From Capitella teleta (lineage: Eukaryota; Annelida; Polychaeta; Capitellidae): a stretch of DNA of 64,000 nucleotides. The stretch is from assembly GCA_000328365.1 (NCBI GenBank), contig KB302105.1, forward strand, positions 139,490 through 203,489, read 5' to 3'. The position numbers and the translations under genes are program-made. Position 1 is the stretch's first letter, and every line of letters starts with the position of its first letter. This document shows positions 1 through 12,633 of this stretch, in pieces. The notes beneath the pieces are model-generated. The model was given only the letters and a program-made list of their open reading frames with translations, was not told the DNA's origin and ran no database searches.

Positions 1-180
1 GCCTCCACGTGGGCTTTTTTTGTGGGCTTATTTAACTTCGGAATCCTGAAGCAACTAAGACGTATGTGGTCCGAGGAGGCAAGTAGGAGTAAAGTGTCTT
101 ACCGGAGGACACAAGGTTTGTGGCCAGCGCCAAGCCCTTTCGAGGCGAGCACTCTAACCTTCGGCCGCCTTCTCTCCTAA
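1..180 (+). repeat. Interspersed repeat R3, copy a
   Basis: Shares blocks with 1090-1215 (tcctgaagcaactaa, gtccgaggagg, ccttac..aggacacaa) and with 58617-58690 (gccaa..ctttcgagg, gagcactctaacct). The pattern 'aagtgccttacctaaggacacaa' followed by a control-region-like block resembles SINE/LINE 3' sequences common in marine invertebrates. It lies in the presumed 5'UTR intron or upstream region of copy 1. No coding evidence. Confidence 0.5.
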
Positions 181-294
181 AAAAGCAGCACAACCTACAA
201 ACTCGCCTACAAGGACTGGTCTATGCTCATGCTTCTGAAATGTACTCCCTGCCTCCAGGGACAGTTATTGCTGTAAATCTGATGTTGCAGGATC

Positions 295-3200
295 ATGGCT
301 GGTCTGCACTGGGCAGACTACTTGATCTTCACCTTCTTCCTGCTCGCATCTCTTGCAATCGGCGTCTACCATGCATTCAGTGGCAACAAGCAACGAACCA
401 CCCAAGAGTTCATCATGGCTGACAGGAACCTCCAAGTCCTTCCTACCGTGCTCAGTCTCGTAGTCTCCTTCCAATCAGCCCTCATGATATTGGGCAATCC
501 AGCCGAAATATATTCGTACGGGACCCAGTATTGGTTTGGATGCCTGTTTGGATTCACCATTGGCGTCGTATTGGCGGAAAGACTTCTTGTTCCATGGATA
601 TTCCCTTTAAAGCTGACCAGTATCTATGAGGTCAGTGAGGAAACACTGTGCTGACAATTTTTGTATTATCTCAATTTGTTTGCAGTATCTACATCTGCGA
701 TATTCATCAAGATCAGTTAGAAGTGTTGGTGCTATTTTGGGAATTGCTTGTGGGGTAAGTAATATAACGAAATTGTTGATATAAATCATTGCAGTTATTA
801 CTTATGCAAAATAATATTTCTACTACAATTATATTTGTTTTTCTTGTCGTGAATTATTTTTGATCAGTTGCTGTACATCGGACCTGCGATGTTTGCCCCA
901 TCTTTAGCATTGGAAGCAGGTATATGCATTAATATACAGGCAAACAGTGTCATATTCCAACTTTCGCTCAGCAACCGGACTTCCCATCAAAGTCAGCATT
1001 CCAATCATGGCTGTTGTTGCCACCACGTACACCGCTCTGGTTAGTTCCATAGCCAAGAACACGATTGAACTAATAAGTTTAGTACCCAGTTGTTATTTTT
1101 TTGTGAGCTTAATTAACCTCAGAATCCTGAAGCAACTAAAAGTTATGTGATCCGAGGAGGTAAGCAAAAGTTAAGTGCCTTACCTAAGGACACAAAATTG
1201 GTAGCTGGCTTCGATCCTCCAGTGGAACCACCACCATTCCTATATTTATTATAATCATTAGCATTCGATTGTTATGTGTCAAAGGCATTATATAATCATT
1301 ATTATGTAGTTGTGTTGTGTCATAGGCATTATAATCATTATTATGTAGTTGTGTTGTGTCATAGGCATTATAATCATTAGTATTCAGTTAGGTTGTGTCA
1401 CAGGCATTATAATCATTATTATGTAGTTGTGTTGTGTCATAGGCATTATAATCATTAGTATTCAGTTAGGTTGTGTCATAGGCATTATAATCATTATTAT
1501 TCAGTTAGTGTTGTGTCATAGGCATTATAATCATTATTATGTAGTTGTGTTGTGTCATAGGCATTATAATCATTAGTATTCAGTTAGGTTGTGTCATAGG
1601 CATTATAATCATTAGTATTCAGTTAGGCTGTGTCGTAGACATTATAATCATTATTATGTAGTTGTGTTGTGTCATAGGCATTATAATCATTAGTATTCAG
1701 TTAGGTTGTGTCATAGGCATTATAATCATTAGTATTCAGTTAGGTTGTGTCACAGGCATTATAATCATTATTATGTAGTTGTGTTGTGTCATAGGCATTA
1801 TAATCATTAGTATTCAGTTAGGTTGTGTCATAGGCATTATAATCATTAGTATTCAGTTAGGTTGTGTCGTAGACATTGTAATCATTATCATGATCCATGA
1901 ACTTTAGCTTTGGGTGAAAACAATACAACGAATCTGTTTATGAGAATAAATTGAATAATTTATTCGACTCAATGCAAGTTTGTATATGGTTGCCAAATTA
2001 ATAAAACTCATCGATAATAATTATTAATAGTGATATAATAATATGTAGAAGTACATTCAATCAACAAAGGATTCTCTAAAATTAATCTGAACTTCTTAAG
2101 AGTGAGGATCAAATCTTCACGATTATTATGACAAATAAAATTTCGATCTCCACTCATTACTTTAATTCTGCGACGTACACTGATTAGTTGATCATGTGAT
2201 GAAAAATCATAACGAGCAAAAAGCTGAAGTGCTATGATTTCTCCTTTCACAGATTCATGTTAAGTAATTGAAAAGATGACTTTAAACTATTTTTTTATTT
2301 CAATTAGATCATTATGCACTGTTTAATCATTCAAATGCACGAGGTTGATTGGCTGGCAGATTTTGAGTGTCATAATCAACTTATAGTCCTTTTAATTTTC
2401 TTCAAACACTTCAAAGAATCGCACTGTCAATCGCTGACCACCCAAAATCGCAAATGAAAAAGCTACACTTTCAAAATTATGAAAACACTGTAATAATTTA
2501 ATATGTTCATTCTATGAATTACACTAAATACTCAAAAGTAGTGCAGGCAGCTATCGTAGGCATATACGTAAAATCCAATCAGGTTTCAAAGCAGTGATTC
2601 ATACAGCAAACCCGCTGTTTGATGCACATGTACCTTATGTAATATGTATGTCAATTATATTGCTATTTTCCAGGGTGGCATGCGAGCTGTAATTTGGACT
2701 GATGTGTTCCAAGCAGGCATCATGTTATCTGGAATTCTTGCAATACTCATCAAGGTGAGTCTAATGATTAATGACGATTCGCACATTTGTTGTAAGGCTA
2801 CTTTAATTGAATCAATCGTGTGTTTTGGATGTAAACCTCATTTCTTAACCATTTATATAAGCCTGTACTAGTCCTTCCCTTGACTCATATGTTTCTCTTC
2901 TTCCGACTCGTGCATGACAATTACATTTTAGAAAGGTAGCCTCTGAGTATTGGTTTTAATCATTGATTTGTAATCCATGCCTTTAACATTCCGGTTCATT
3001 CTGAATCAAATATTCTGAAATATTCTTTGTTCTTATTCTTTGACGTCTTACATCATTCATCGATCACAAATACAAGTAAATGTGGAATATTTCCATTGAT
3101 ATTCGATCATTTTTTAAACAATTTACATCCCAAGGGCATCATTAGTGTCTATTCCTTGTAGGGTTGCATGGAAGTCGGCGGCCTCTCAGAGGCTTTCCAT

Positions 3201-5279
3201 TATATGCAGTCAGAAGGGAGAATTATTGGATTATCGTGAGTGCCATGCAGATAATTGATCTATAATACTCGGTTCTGTTCCAGAACATCTTTTGATCCAC
3301 GAGAACGGCTCACTGTCTGGGGACTGGTAATTGGTATAAGCGCTCACTGGGGTTTCAAGTACGGACTCGCGCAACCGTCAACTCAAAGATACTCTGCGAC
3401 TAGATCTTTGAGAGATGCCCGATTGTAGGTGCCTTAACCATCCACAACATCACTGTAATATTTTGTACTCAGCATTCAATCGTACAGCGGAATTTTGTTG
3501 ATGTTTCTAGCATGCTTAAAATTCAAGAGCAAATTAATAGACTCGATAATATGGCAATTGTGTAATCACCGAACTTATTTCATTTTAGTTATTTAAGTTC
3601 TATAATCAATTAGCCTTGAACAGGTCCGCCAGTAACCTTTGAGCTGTTTAACACTGCAATTCTCGAGAGGATACGCATTGGAAATGACTAGCGCCAATGT
3701 ATGAACTATTCTAAAGGGGGTTTCTCGATTTTCCCAGGTGCCTGCTACTGAGTATCCCGTGTGTTGCTCTTATGCTGAGTCTCTCTTTCCTCAATGGCAT
3801 TGTTGCTCTTGCCTACTTCGTCAGGGAAGATTGTGACCCAGTGCTCAATGGAAACATCGATTCACCAAACAAAGTATTAATTAATTGGATGTACATTAAC
3901 GTCTTTCGTATCTATCACTGATTTCAGATTCTACCATACTTTGTTGAGATCGTCTTTGCGTCAAATCGCGGTTTCATGGGACTTTTTCTTGTCACTCTAT
4001 ACAGTGGAGCTTTGAGGTAAAGCATTAGACGATCGAGCCAGCGTAGTTTCTGGCAAATGTTTTCCTTTCTGAGTGCCTTTGATTGGCTGGTGTTCAAATT
4101 CAGCGCATTTCAGCTCTGTCTCATCGAGCCTAAGCGGATGTGCTGCCAACGCATGGGAAGATATTCTGAAATATTACCTCGCGGACATCAGCGAATTCAG
4201 AGCAGCAGTGATCAATAAACTCATGGGCGAGTACTTTAATCTTGCTAATCGATACTTGGGTATTTTCAAATCATGATTTCAGTGGTTGCTTTCGGCGTGA
4301 TTGGCGCTGCTGTTGCCTTTTTGGCTGCCATCATGCCTGGTCCTGTTACACAGGTATATTGAATATTATATTTCTTCACTAAAAATAGCACAAAGAACGC
4401 TTTATCACTCCTCAAGAATGATTAAATGTACTTTATTTCATTTATCTTTTAAATTATATATGTATTAAATCTACAGGTTGTAGGGTCAATCACTGGAGCA
4501 GCTAGCGGGCCTCTTTACGCGATTTTCATTCTTGGTGGCACATCTGCTTCAGCCAACTGGCAGGTTGGTTTTTCACACTTGCATTTGTAATCCAATAGCA
4601 AGAGGTCTTCTCGCAGGGAGCTCTGGTTGGATGCGGTGCTGGTACTGCTATCAATCTTTGGATTGTGTTGGGATCACAGTCAATTCCAGCCTTCAGTCCA
4701 ACTCTCCCTCCTTTGAGTTCGGATAATTGTCCAATGTCTAATGGAACCTACACATCAGCGAACACGACAAGGGTCCATGTTCCATTGTGAGTTTATGAAA
4801 TTATGATCAAACACAAACTACAGCTCTTTAGACAATTCTAAAGGTTGCGACGATTCAATCGATGAACCTGCATAATCAGGAGCCAAGTTATATATAATGT
4901 AAGCCCCCCGCCCCCCACCTCATTAAACAAATGAAGAAGCTTAATTGGTTTGGTCAAAATTGCAAAACCTTCTTCCGACCGATAATGTGAATACATGTAT
5001 ATAAGTGGCATATATTTGGCATAATATACGTGTCCATCTCGTACGCTGTCGACTTCGTCATTTACACAACCAGATAGATTCACCATCCTTTGAAACAGCG
5101 TCCTTTTTCTTCAGACGAATCATCGAAATGAATTGATTCGATCCCGCTATATATACCCAGCCACCACAGAAGGGTTGGCAATTGGAATTGTTAAGGATTG
5201 AATATTTGCTCCTGCTTGGATAAAACTCGGTTTCTATTAGGTTCAATTATTCGTATAGTCCAATTTAATATTCTTCTCT

Positions 5280-5314
<35 letters not shown>

Positions 5315-5731
5315 CTTTCAGGCATGGCATACAACATATGTACGCTGTATCATGGTTATGGTATACTTTAATTGGTTTCTTGATCACCCTCTCTGTTGGT
5401 TGGGCAGCTTCTCAAATCTTCAACATCGGTGGGCGTGAACTCGGAATTGACTCAGAAAAGTAAATAACCCTTGCTTTACATCAACAGCCTGCAATCAGAA
5501 CAAACAGAAAGAAATGGATGTTCGTCTCAGGCTGCCATGGAAAGCCATGCTCACATTCGCCACCCTGCCACCTCTGGGCAACGAAGATGACCCATGCTTA
5601 GATTTTGAGGTAAATATATAAATATTTGTTGATGGTTTGTGTTTATTGCTCTGCTCCAGGATGCCCAGAAAACGCCAGATGAAAAAGATGGCATGCTGAC
5701 CAAAGATTCACAAGAAACCCATGCCTTTTGA
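295..5731 (+). CDS. SLC5A8/12-like sodium-coupled monocarboxylate transporter, tandem copy 1
   Basis: Plasma-membrane Na+/solute symporter of the SLC5 family. It is closest in pattern to SMCT (SLC5A8/SLC5A12), which takes up lactate, pyruvate, short-chain fatty acids or nicotinate; the substrate here is inferred only. Coding exons: 295-630, 686-754, 868-919, 972-1039, 2674-2754, 3162-3235, 3284-3424, 3738-3873, 3928-4016, 4114-4226, 4283-4353, 4477-4563, 4617-4786, 5322-5428, 5488-5609, 5660-5731. They join in frame to 595 codons (human SLC5A8 is about 610). Family signals are the opening hydrophobic segment ADYLIFTFFLLASL, QRYSATRSLRDAR after the fifth or sixth helix, and SVSSSLSGCAANAWEDI, whose serines fall where the Na2 sodium site lies in SLC5 proteins. 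A 3' splice site at 290 just before the ATG implies a 5'UTR intron. Intron 10 (4227-4282) has a GC donor. It is a tandem duplicate of the next gene, with every exon length identical. Confidence 0.9.
1090..1215 (+). repeat. Interspersed repeat R3, copy b, in intron 4 of copy 1
   Basis: About 75-80% alike to bases 14-135 over 'tgagcttaattaacctcaga', 'cctgaagcaactaaaa' and 'taagtgccttacctaagg'. It directly precedes the minisatellite. Confidence 0.5.
1249..1890 (+). repeat. 39-bp minisatellite, about 16 units, with ABB higher-order structure
   Basis: Units are 39 bases long and begin with cattataatcatta. Type A continues ttatgtagttgtgttgtgtc and type B gtattcagttaggttgtgtc. After a degenerate first unit the order is A A B A B C A B B A B B A B B, where C is an A/B hybrid. 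The last nine units form three 117-bp ABB blocks. It lies within intron 4 of transporter copy 1. Confidence 0.9.
5281..5314 (+). repeat. Poly(T) tract in intron 13 of copy 1
   Basis: A run of about 33 T lies just before the 3' splice site at 5321, serving as an extreme polypyrimidine tract. Length may be unreliable in the assembly. Confidence 0.8.
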
Positions 5732-7600
5732 GAACATAATTGTTGTTTTGTATGCACAAATCTAGACAAGCCAATACATTGTAACAAAGACGAAACTTCT
5801 AACATTCTAAACATTTTCGTTTGTTCGTTTACGAGTGGATTCTGCCGGTTGAGCCATTTCGAGGAATTGAAGCGATGAAAACAATTTGAATATAACTACC
5901 CGCTAATAAATACATTTATTATAAGAAATGCGGTTAACAGACGTACCAAGTACTCCTAGTATTGCTTCGTATCAGTGAGAAGTCCTGCATGGCAGCTTGT
6001 CATCTACTTTTGCGGCCGGTCTGGGAACCTCTGCTTTTGGTCATTCAGGGGTCACTCGGTGCGCCAAATATTGGCTCTCGTTGGCCGCATGCCAGGTCTC
6101 ACCACAATGCTGATCCCCACCAGGGAAGAGCACCGTGGTAAACCAGGCGCTCGCTAACAAGTGTCTCTGCCATGATACCTGATGTACCAAAGGATATCAT
6201 CGCCGATCTGCAATGTTCTTGTCTTCAAACGTCGATTTGCAAGTTCATTTACAGTAATTCCTTGCACACTTATTCGATGGTGTTTTAATTAAAGGCTGTC
6301 CACTGACTACTCATCAATAAATACCAATCTAATTGAACTACCCACAATATAGGATGCCTTATCCAAATGCTTCACAATGAATGAACATCTTATTACATCT
6401 TCAAGTGGTTGTGACACAGTTTGAAAATTTTAGTGCGTCTCAGTAAATACGCATTGGCCGATGAGATAGCTGCATGATCTCCGCTACAGTGTGTTTAATG
6501 AATTGTGAATTTATTGAGTAAGGTTATTTAAACGCCGATTCAGTTAAAGGCCTTTGATAGCCTTAACTATCATGATCGAATTCTGGAATTCAATTCTCAT
6601 TTATTTCAATTAATGTATTTCTCTACAGAATACACACGCGTCTCAATAAATGCCTCATTTCGTACAACCACGAAGTGAGTTATAAGTCGCAGAATTGTTC
6701 ATAAGGTAAAAGTGGAAAATGGAGGTTGGGGTCAGATGCACGAACACTCTATCAGCTTTATTTGAGCCGCAAAACTGATGTTAACATTCAGGAAAATTTT
6801 GTGCTCGTTAAATATTGATCGTCATTCATTCGATCAGTCATGTATTCAGCCCATAGTATATAGAACATAGCGTAAGCTATCACTAAAACATAAGTAGAAA
6901 TGATAACCTTTCCGAACTTGACAACGTTTGGATTTTTTTTTTTTTTTTTTTTTTTTAACTCGGGAGGATGTAGAATCAATGAAGTGTACTTATTATACGT
7001 ACACAACATTGAAAAAAGCCAAGGCGATAAAACGTTATCTCTTTTATTTACTGTAGTAAAGTTAGTTCAAATAAATGATTATGAGATGCGAGATTGAGCA
7101 CTCCAGGGTATTGGTGCAAATCCGAGCTTATCAACAATAGCTGCAATCTAAGATGCATAAAATTCTAATTCCGCTCACTGAAGATGTTTATTGGAGCAAT
7201 TACACGTTCAAAAGCAACTCGCAAAACTTCATTCCAATACTGGCATTTCAAAGGATAACAGCTTGCCACAAACTCCAGGTAAGCGTCATGTTTTATATGC
7301 TATTGATTTCATTTATTTGCTTTCGCACTCTCTCTTAATTAAGATGACAAAAATTTGCATCCTAATCGTAACAATCTTAAAGATTAGAGTTTTTTTGCCG
7401 CAAAAAAAAAAAAAAACAAACAAACAAACAAACAAACAAAAACAGAAAAAACAACAACAAAAAAACAACAACAAAAAAACATATAAATAAACACGAGGCG
7501 AGAAAATAATAAGCTACTACTAAGCAGAAGAGCTTAGAATATTTTTATTCTCATATTATATGATTATTTTGTTCAAGCCAATTTAATACGGATATTTCAG
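5732..7600. other. Intergenic spacer between the two transporter genes
   Basis: Holds the 3'UTR of copy 1 and presumably the promoter and 5'UTR exon of copy 2. Low-complexity stretches are a T run near 6933-6956 and an A-rich (aaac)n/(caa)n stretch near 7400-7485. No convincing coding exon was seen. The segment near 5990-6170 is more GC-rich than its surroundings but has no recognisable product. Confidence 0.6.
5905..5910 (+). terminator. Poly(A) signal of transporter copy 1
   Basis: AATAAA lies 174 bases after the stop codon of copy 1 in an AT-rich 3'UTR. It is the first canonical signal after the stop. Confidence 0.6.
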
Positions 7601-7604
7601 AAAC

Positions 7605-10600
7605 ATGGCTGGTCTGCACTGGGCTGACTACTTGATTTTCACCTTTTTCCTGCTCGCATCTCTTGCAATCGGCGTCTACCATGCATTCAGTGGCAACAAG
7701 CAACGAACCACCCAAGAGTTCATCATGGCTGACAGGAACCTCAAGGTCATCCCTACGATGCTCAGCCTTTTGGTTTCATTTCAATCAGCCCTCATGATTT
7801 TGGGCAACTCGGCTGAACTGTATTCATATGGAACTCAGCAATGGTTTGGCGTCTTAATTGGCTATTTCTTTGCCATTCTATTGGCCGAACGACTTTTTGT
7901 ACCTTGGATCTTTCCTCTAAAGCTGACCAGCATCTATGAGGTCAGTTGAAGGTCAGGGTGATAAATGTAAAATTTTATATTTCTGTTTCAGTATCTTCAG
8001 CTGAGGTATTCCTCAAGACTTGTTCGAGTTGTCGGAGCTGTTCTTGGAATAGCTTGTGGGGTAAGTCATAGCTTACTATACCATAGTAAATAAATGTATC
8101 ACTTGTTAAGCTCAGCAATACCACAATTAGATATTGGCTGATTTTATGTTTTGCATCTATGTGTTTCGATTTTCAGAGATTAGAGTTTTTGAGGCAAATG
8201 TTATCTGCAAAAGTTGTGTTTGAACAATGGTCATAACATAGAAAACATTACATAAAAATATACAATAAGAAGAATATAAAATGAATGTTGCATGCTTTGC
8301 TTTAGTTTAGTGCATATAATATTTTAAAGCTGTTCCTGAACAAGACACCCAGCATGCAATCTTCCTAATTTAAATCAATACTGTTAAACAATATTAAATT
8401 TGTATTCCTTATTCATGTATATCCATTTTTTTCTTATTTCTCTTTTGGTGTCGGCACTTTTGAAAACGTCTTCCTGTTTAAATTCTTATAGATGTTTTTA
8501 CGACACTCCTCGTTATCTCACGTGTAATTTTCATTATTCTCTTAATATTTTAATACTCTTTTCTTAAGAAAATTTAGAATTGTCACCCAATCAAATGAAC
8601 ACTCTTCAGTATAGGCCTCGCCTTTGATAGTTTGATGCATGGTGCCTCTAAAACAAGAATCATTCGTTTCTTGTTAAACCAGAGCACTGACCATTCAGCA
8701 GTTACGTCAATCGAGTAATGTATCTATTATGCACCAACAATTTCAGCCTTTTTTACATCTTTGGGCATTAAATTTAAATTAGAGTTACGTTAACCGTTTT
8801 ATTATATAATCCAGTTGCTCTATATCGGACCGGCGATGTACGCACCATCTCTGGCTCTGGAAGCAGGTGTGCAATGTTGCGAAGGTTCCCTGTTATGACT
8901 GTGATTTTTATGCAGCCACTGGATTTCCCACCAAACTCAGCATTCCAATCATGGCTGTTGTTGCCACCACATACACTGCTCTGGTGAGTACCGAATATCC
9001 CATCGTTATATACTTACCGGTCCCACTGGATTTCGTGTAAGTATTCTTACATGTACATTGCACCCATTAGCAAGTTAAGAGTTATCAGGGGAAGCATAAT
9101 ACCTAACTAAGTGAGAGAAATGATGGTACAACCAAACCTGTGTGACCCTAAAGTAACTTTAATGTGCAGATAAATGTAGCAACTACAATCAATTGATTAA
9201 GCATAATTGGATATAATTATTGTTAGGTAACATTAAAATCCAGTGAAGTCCCATCCCTAAAAAAATAATATAGTTTTAATCGTGACGTGACAAAAGTAAT
9301 TCTCCTATTTTTAATAATGAGAGCCGTCGAGTGAGCAGATTTTCCAGCAGTTAAAAGAAATCTCGCACTCATCTCGTTTCAAGCTACTTGTATTCTGCCT
9401 GAGCAGGAAATTTGTATTTTAATTTTTCTCGAATATAATTTACACTTGATTCAATTTTTCCAAAATAGCCTCTCTTCACTAAAAAAAACCTCCATAAAAT
9501 CGATCTAAAAAGGTTCCGAAATGTACAGAGGTCCTCTTTAAGTCAAATACTGCTGCTGTAAGGTGAATCTCTAAACCAAATGAAAACACTATATAACTTA
9601 TTGTGATAAAATGGATGTTCTTAGCCCATTCACTGTTATGCAGGGTTCTGAATCCAAATTGTGTGATACAAAATGCTTCACATTCTGTGCTCCACGATTG
9701 CTTTTTGCAGGGCGGCATGCGAGCTGTGATTTGGACGGATGTGTTTCAGTCAGGCATCATGTTATGTGGTGTACTTGCTGTGCTCATCAAGGTAACAGTT
9801 GCTAACAGTTATTCCTTGCTACACACAGGTGCATATTCCTAGGGTTGCGTGGAAGTCGGTGGAATATCTGAAGCCTTCCACTATGCTGAGGAAGAAGGGA
9901 GACTTCTTGGATTTTCGTAAGATATTTGTGCATGAGTGAGTATCGACGCATAGAAAATATACTCGCTTCAGAGCATCAGTTGATCCAAGAGAACGGCTGA
10001 CTATCTGGGGATTGACTTTTGGATGGGGTGCTACGTGGGCTTTTACCTATGGATTGCAACAAGCATCAATGCAAAGATATTCTGCGACTGCATCTCTGAG
10101 AGATGCACGATTGTAAGTGCTCACGCAATGGTGAAGTTCCCAAAGACACACTTTGTGCTGCTGTAACATAACCTTAAAGAGGTCAATCAGAATGTTATAT
10201 CCATTGGTTTTTGCTTTCAGATCTCTGCTGCTGAACATTCCTTTCCTTCTCCTCCTTGTGTGTCTTGCTTTCATAAATGGAGTCATCGTGCTTGCTTACT
10301 TTGCCAAGGAGCGCTGTGACCCTCTGCTCAATGGGGATATCAGCTCATCGAACCAGGTAAATAAATACATTCCTGACAATATTCAGTTAATATATTGTTT
10401 ATGCTTTGTTCATATTGTAGATTTTACCATACTTTGTGAAAATTGTCTTTGCATCTACTCGAGGTTTCTCAGGGCTTTTTCTTGCTACTTTATACAGCGG
10501 AGCGCTCAGGTAAGAAAATCCGGCTATTGTTATCAGGATAAAGTAGTTTGGAGAATTAACAAATGGTCCTTATACCACTCAGGATGTCTGTCAGCTAATC

Positions 10601-12588
10601 AGCCATGCGCATTCAGTGTCTAAACTATGCATAATGCGCGTCTAGAAATGAGCAATCAGCATTATGTGCGCTCACCATTGAGTTAAAGCGTAGACAAAAT
10701 CATCCGAAATCATAATGCCTTTTGGAACGCTGCTGTCACTGGAAGTTTTGGGATTTTCCAATACGATGCGCTTGGAACGAGAAGATGGAATTGCGGTGAA
10801 ATAGAGCAGTCACCAAGAGTGGTGGCCGGCTGAGAATAGACAAGTAAACAAGGCGGCGAAGTCAACATTCAGTTCGATTCAAGTTAGGAGGTATTATTTT
10901 GTGGCATAATCCGAAATAAATCACTCGGAAGTCGATGCAGTTACACTCAGATAGACATGGAGCCAGATAATTGAACTAGGCTTCGTCTCGATCAGTTATT
11001 TGACTCCAGAATCACCCAAACTCCCAATCTGAGTATAAACTTCTCCTTCCTGTGTTTTATCTTGTGTTGTGCTATTTATTCCTGTTCAAATTTTCATTTG
11101 GGCTGTTTTAGCATCCTTGATAACGATTCGAGACAACCTGTTCGAGATCTACCTGTGCCCTGATACTGATACAAACAAATATGTGTCTTTCTGTAATGTA
11201 ATATTTCTACTTGTTCATTTCAGCTCAGTCTCCTCCAGTTTAAGTGGTTGTGCAGCCAATACATGGGAAGATATTTTGAAGCCTCACTTCGTGAATTTCA
11301 GCGATTTCAGAGCTGCAGTGCTCAACAAATGCTTGGGTTTGTTTGTCCTACATGCTTGATGTACAAATTTGAATCTATCCGTGTCCAGTGGTTATATATG
11401 GTGTCATTGGAGCTGCAGTGGCCTTCTTGGCTGCTATCATGCCTGGTCCAGTATCACAGGTATTTCAAAAGCATTTTCATGATTTTCAATTGTACTTCAG
11501 CATTTGTGTCCAGTCAGACCCGCACATAATAGTGTTTTAGGGCTCTTACTGCGTCTTTCTGTTGTTTTTAGTTTTATTTGTGTCCATTTCATTTCTGTGT
11601 ATATTTGCAGGTATCAATTTCATTTGCAAGTGCTACTGGTGGGCCTCTTTATGGAATGTTTATTCTTGGTGGAATATCTGCTTCATCCAACTGGCAGGTT
11701 AGTTGTCTTCCTGGTGCATGTATTAGCGCAATCCAATACCAAAACTTTGTTATTGCAGGGAGCACTAATCGGTTGTGGAGCTGGTTCTGCTATCAACCTG
11801 TGGATTGTGTTTGGATCTCAGTCGATCCCAGCATTCAGCCCAACACTGCCGCCCTTGCCATCCGACAACTGTCCAATGTTTAACGAAACTCTGACAGCCG
11901 CAAATGCTACAAGCGTCGATGTTTCATTGTGAGCGTTCTGATATTGATTTGCTTCATTATATAATTATAAGGATTTCAGTGTTCGCCTTTCATCCTGGGC
12001 TAAACAAACTCTTAGTTTAACGAGTAAACTACAAGCCCTATTTAATGCAATGTGTCTGCACCTATTCACGATCATTGCTGTAAAACAGCAACATTTTGTG
12101 AACTGACAATTACGCCATTGTTTTACGCATACTACACATATTCATACTTCTGATTGTTGACTAATTCTCCCATCTTTCAGACATGGTATAGAACACCTGT
12201 ACGCAGTTTCCTTCCTATGGTATGCCCTGATTGGCTGCTTCGTAACCCTCGCTGTTGGCTGGATAGCTTCCCAGATCTTTAACACTGGTATGTGCACAAC
12301 AGAATGCTGAGTAATACATATATATATATATCGCGTCTTACCAGTTGGCCAGAACAAAAGCAAAAAGGAAAGTGATGCTCGACTTAGGCTGCCATGGAAA
12401 GCCATGCTCACATTCTCCACACTGCCACCTCTCGACATCGATGATGACTCAAGCTATGCTTTTGAGGTTTGTCAATCAATTAATGTTGATTGGTCGCATG
12501 TATGACTCTATTTCAGGATATCAAAAAAACGCCGGGTGAGAAAGATGTTATGCTGGCAAAGGATGATCAAGAAACCAATACCATTTGA
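7605..12588 (+). CDS. SLC5A8/12-like sodium-coupled monocarboxylate transporter, tandem copy 2
   Basis: Second complete paralogue, lying 1.9 kb downstream of the first and in the same orientation. Coding exons: 7605-7940, 7992-8060, 8815-8866, 8916-8983, 9711-9791, 9843-9916, 9972-10112, 10221-10356, 10421-10509, 11224-11336, 11389-11459, 11611-11697, 11759-11928, 12181-12287, 12345-12466, 12517-12588. They total 1788 nt, and all splice sites are GT-AG. The protein has the usual multi-helix SLC5 layout, QRYSATASLRDAR, the Na2-type SVSSSLSGCAANTWEDI segment, FASATGGPLYGMFILGG in a late helix, and NxT/NxS sites in a loop near residue 500. The C-terminus is hydrophilic and ends ETNTI. A 3' splice site at 7600 again implies a 5'UTR intron. 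The first exon is nearly identical to copy 1 for about 130 bases and then drops to roughly three quarters identity. Substrate specificity cannot be read from the sequence. Confidence 0.92.
9282..9540 (+). repeat. Interspersed repeat R1, copy a, in intron 4 of transporter copy 2
   Basis: Aligns over about 255 bases with 56094-56348. Shared blocks include gtgacgtgacaaa, gagccgtcgagtgagcagat, ctcgcactcatctcg, gagcaggaaatt and tcgatctaaaaaggttccga. A reversed fragment occurs at 19695-19756. No open frame; family not identified. Confidence 0.7.
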
Positions 12589-12627
12589 ATAGTTTATTGT
12601 TATGTATGTGTAGGCTTAGAAGGATAA

Positions 12628-12633
12628 AATAAA
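12628..12633 (+). terminator. Poly(A) signal of transporter copy 2
   Basis: AATAAA lies 40 bases after the stop codon of copy 2, followed by a T/G-containing stretch. This suggests a very short 3'UTR. Confidence 0.65.

Noticed and set aside
1249-1890. CRISPR-like regular repeat
   Set aside because: Units are directly adjacent with no unique spacers and the genome is eukaryotic; it is a minisatellite.
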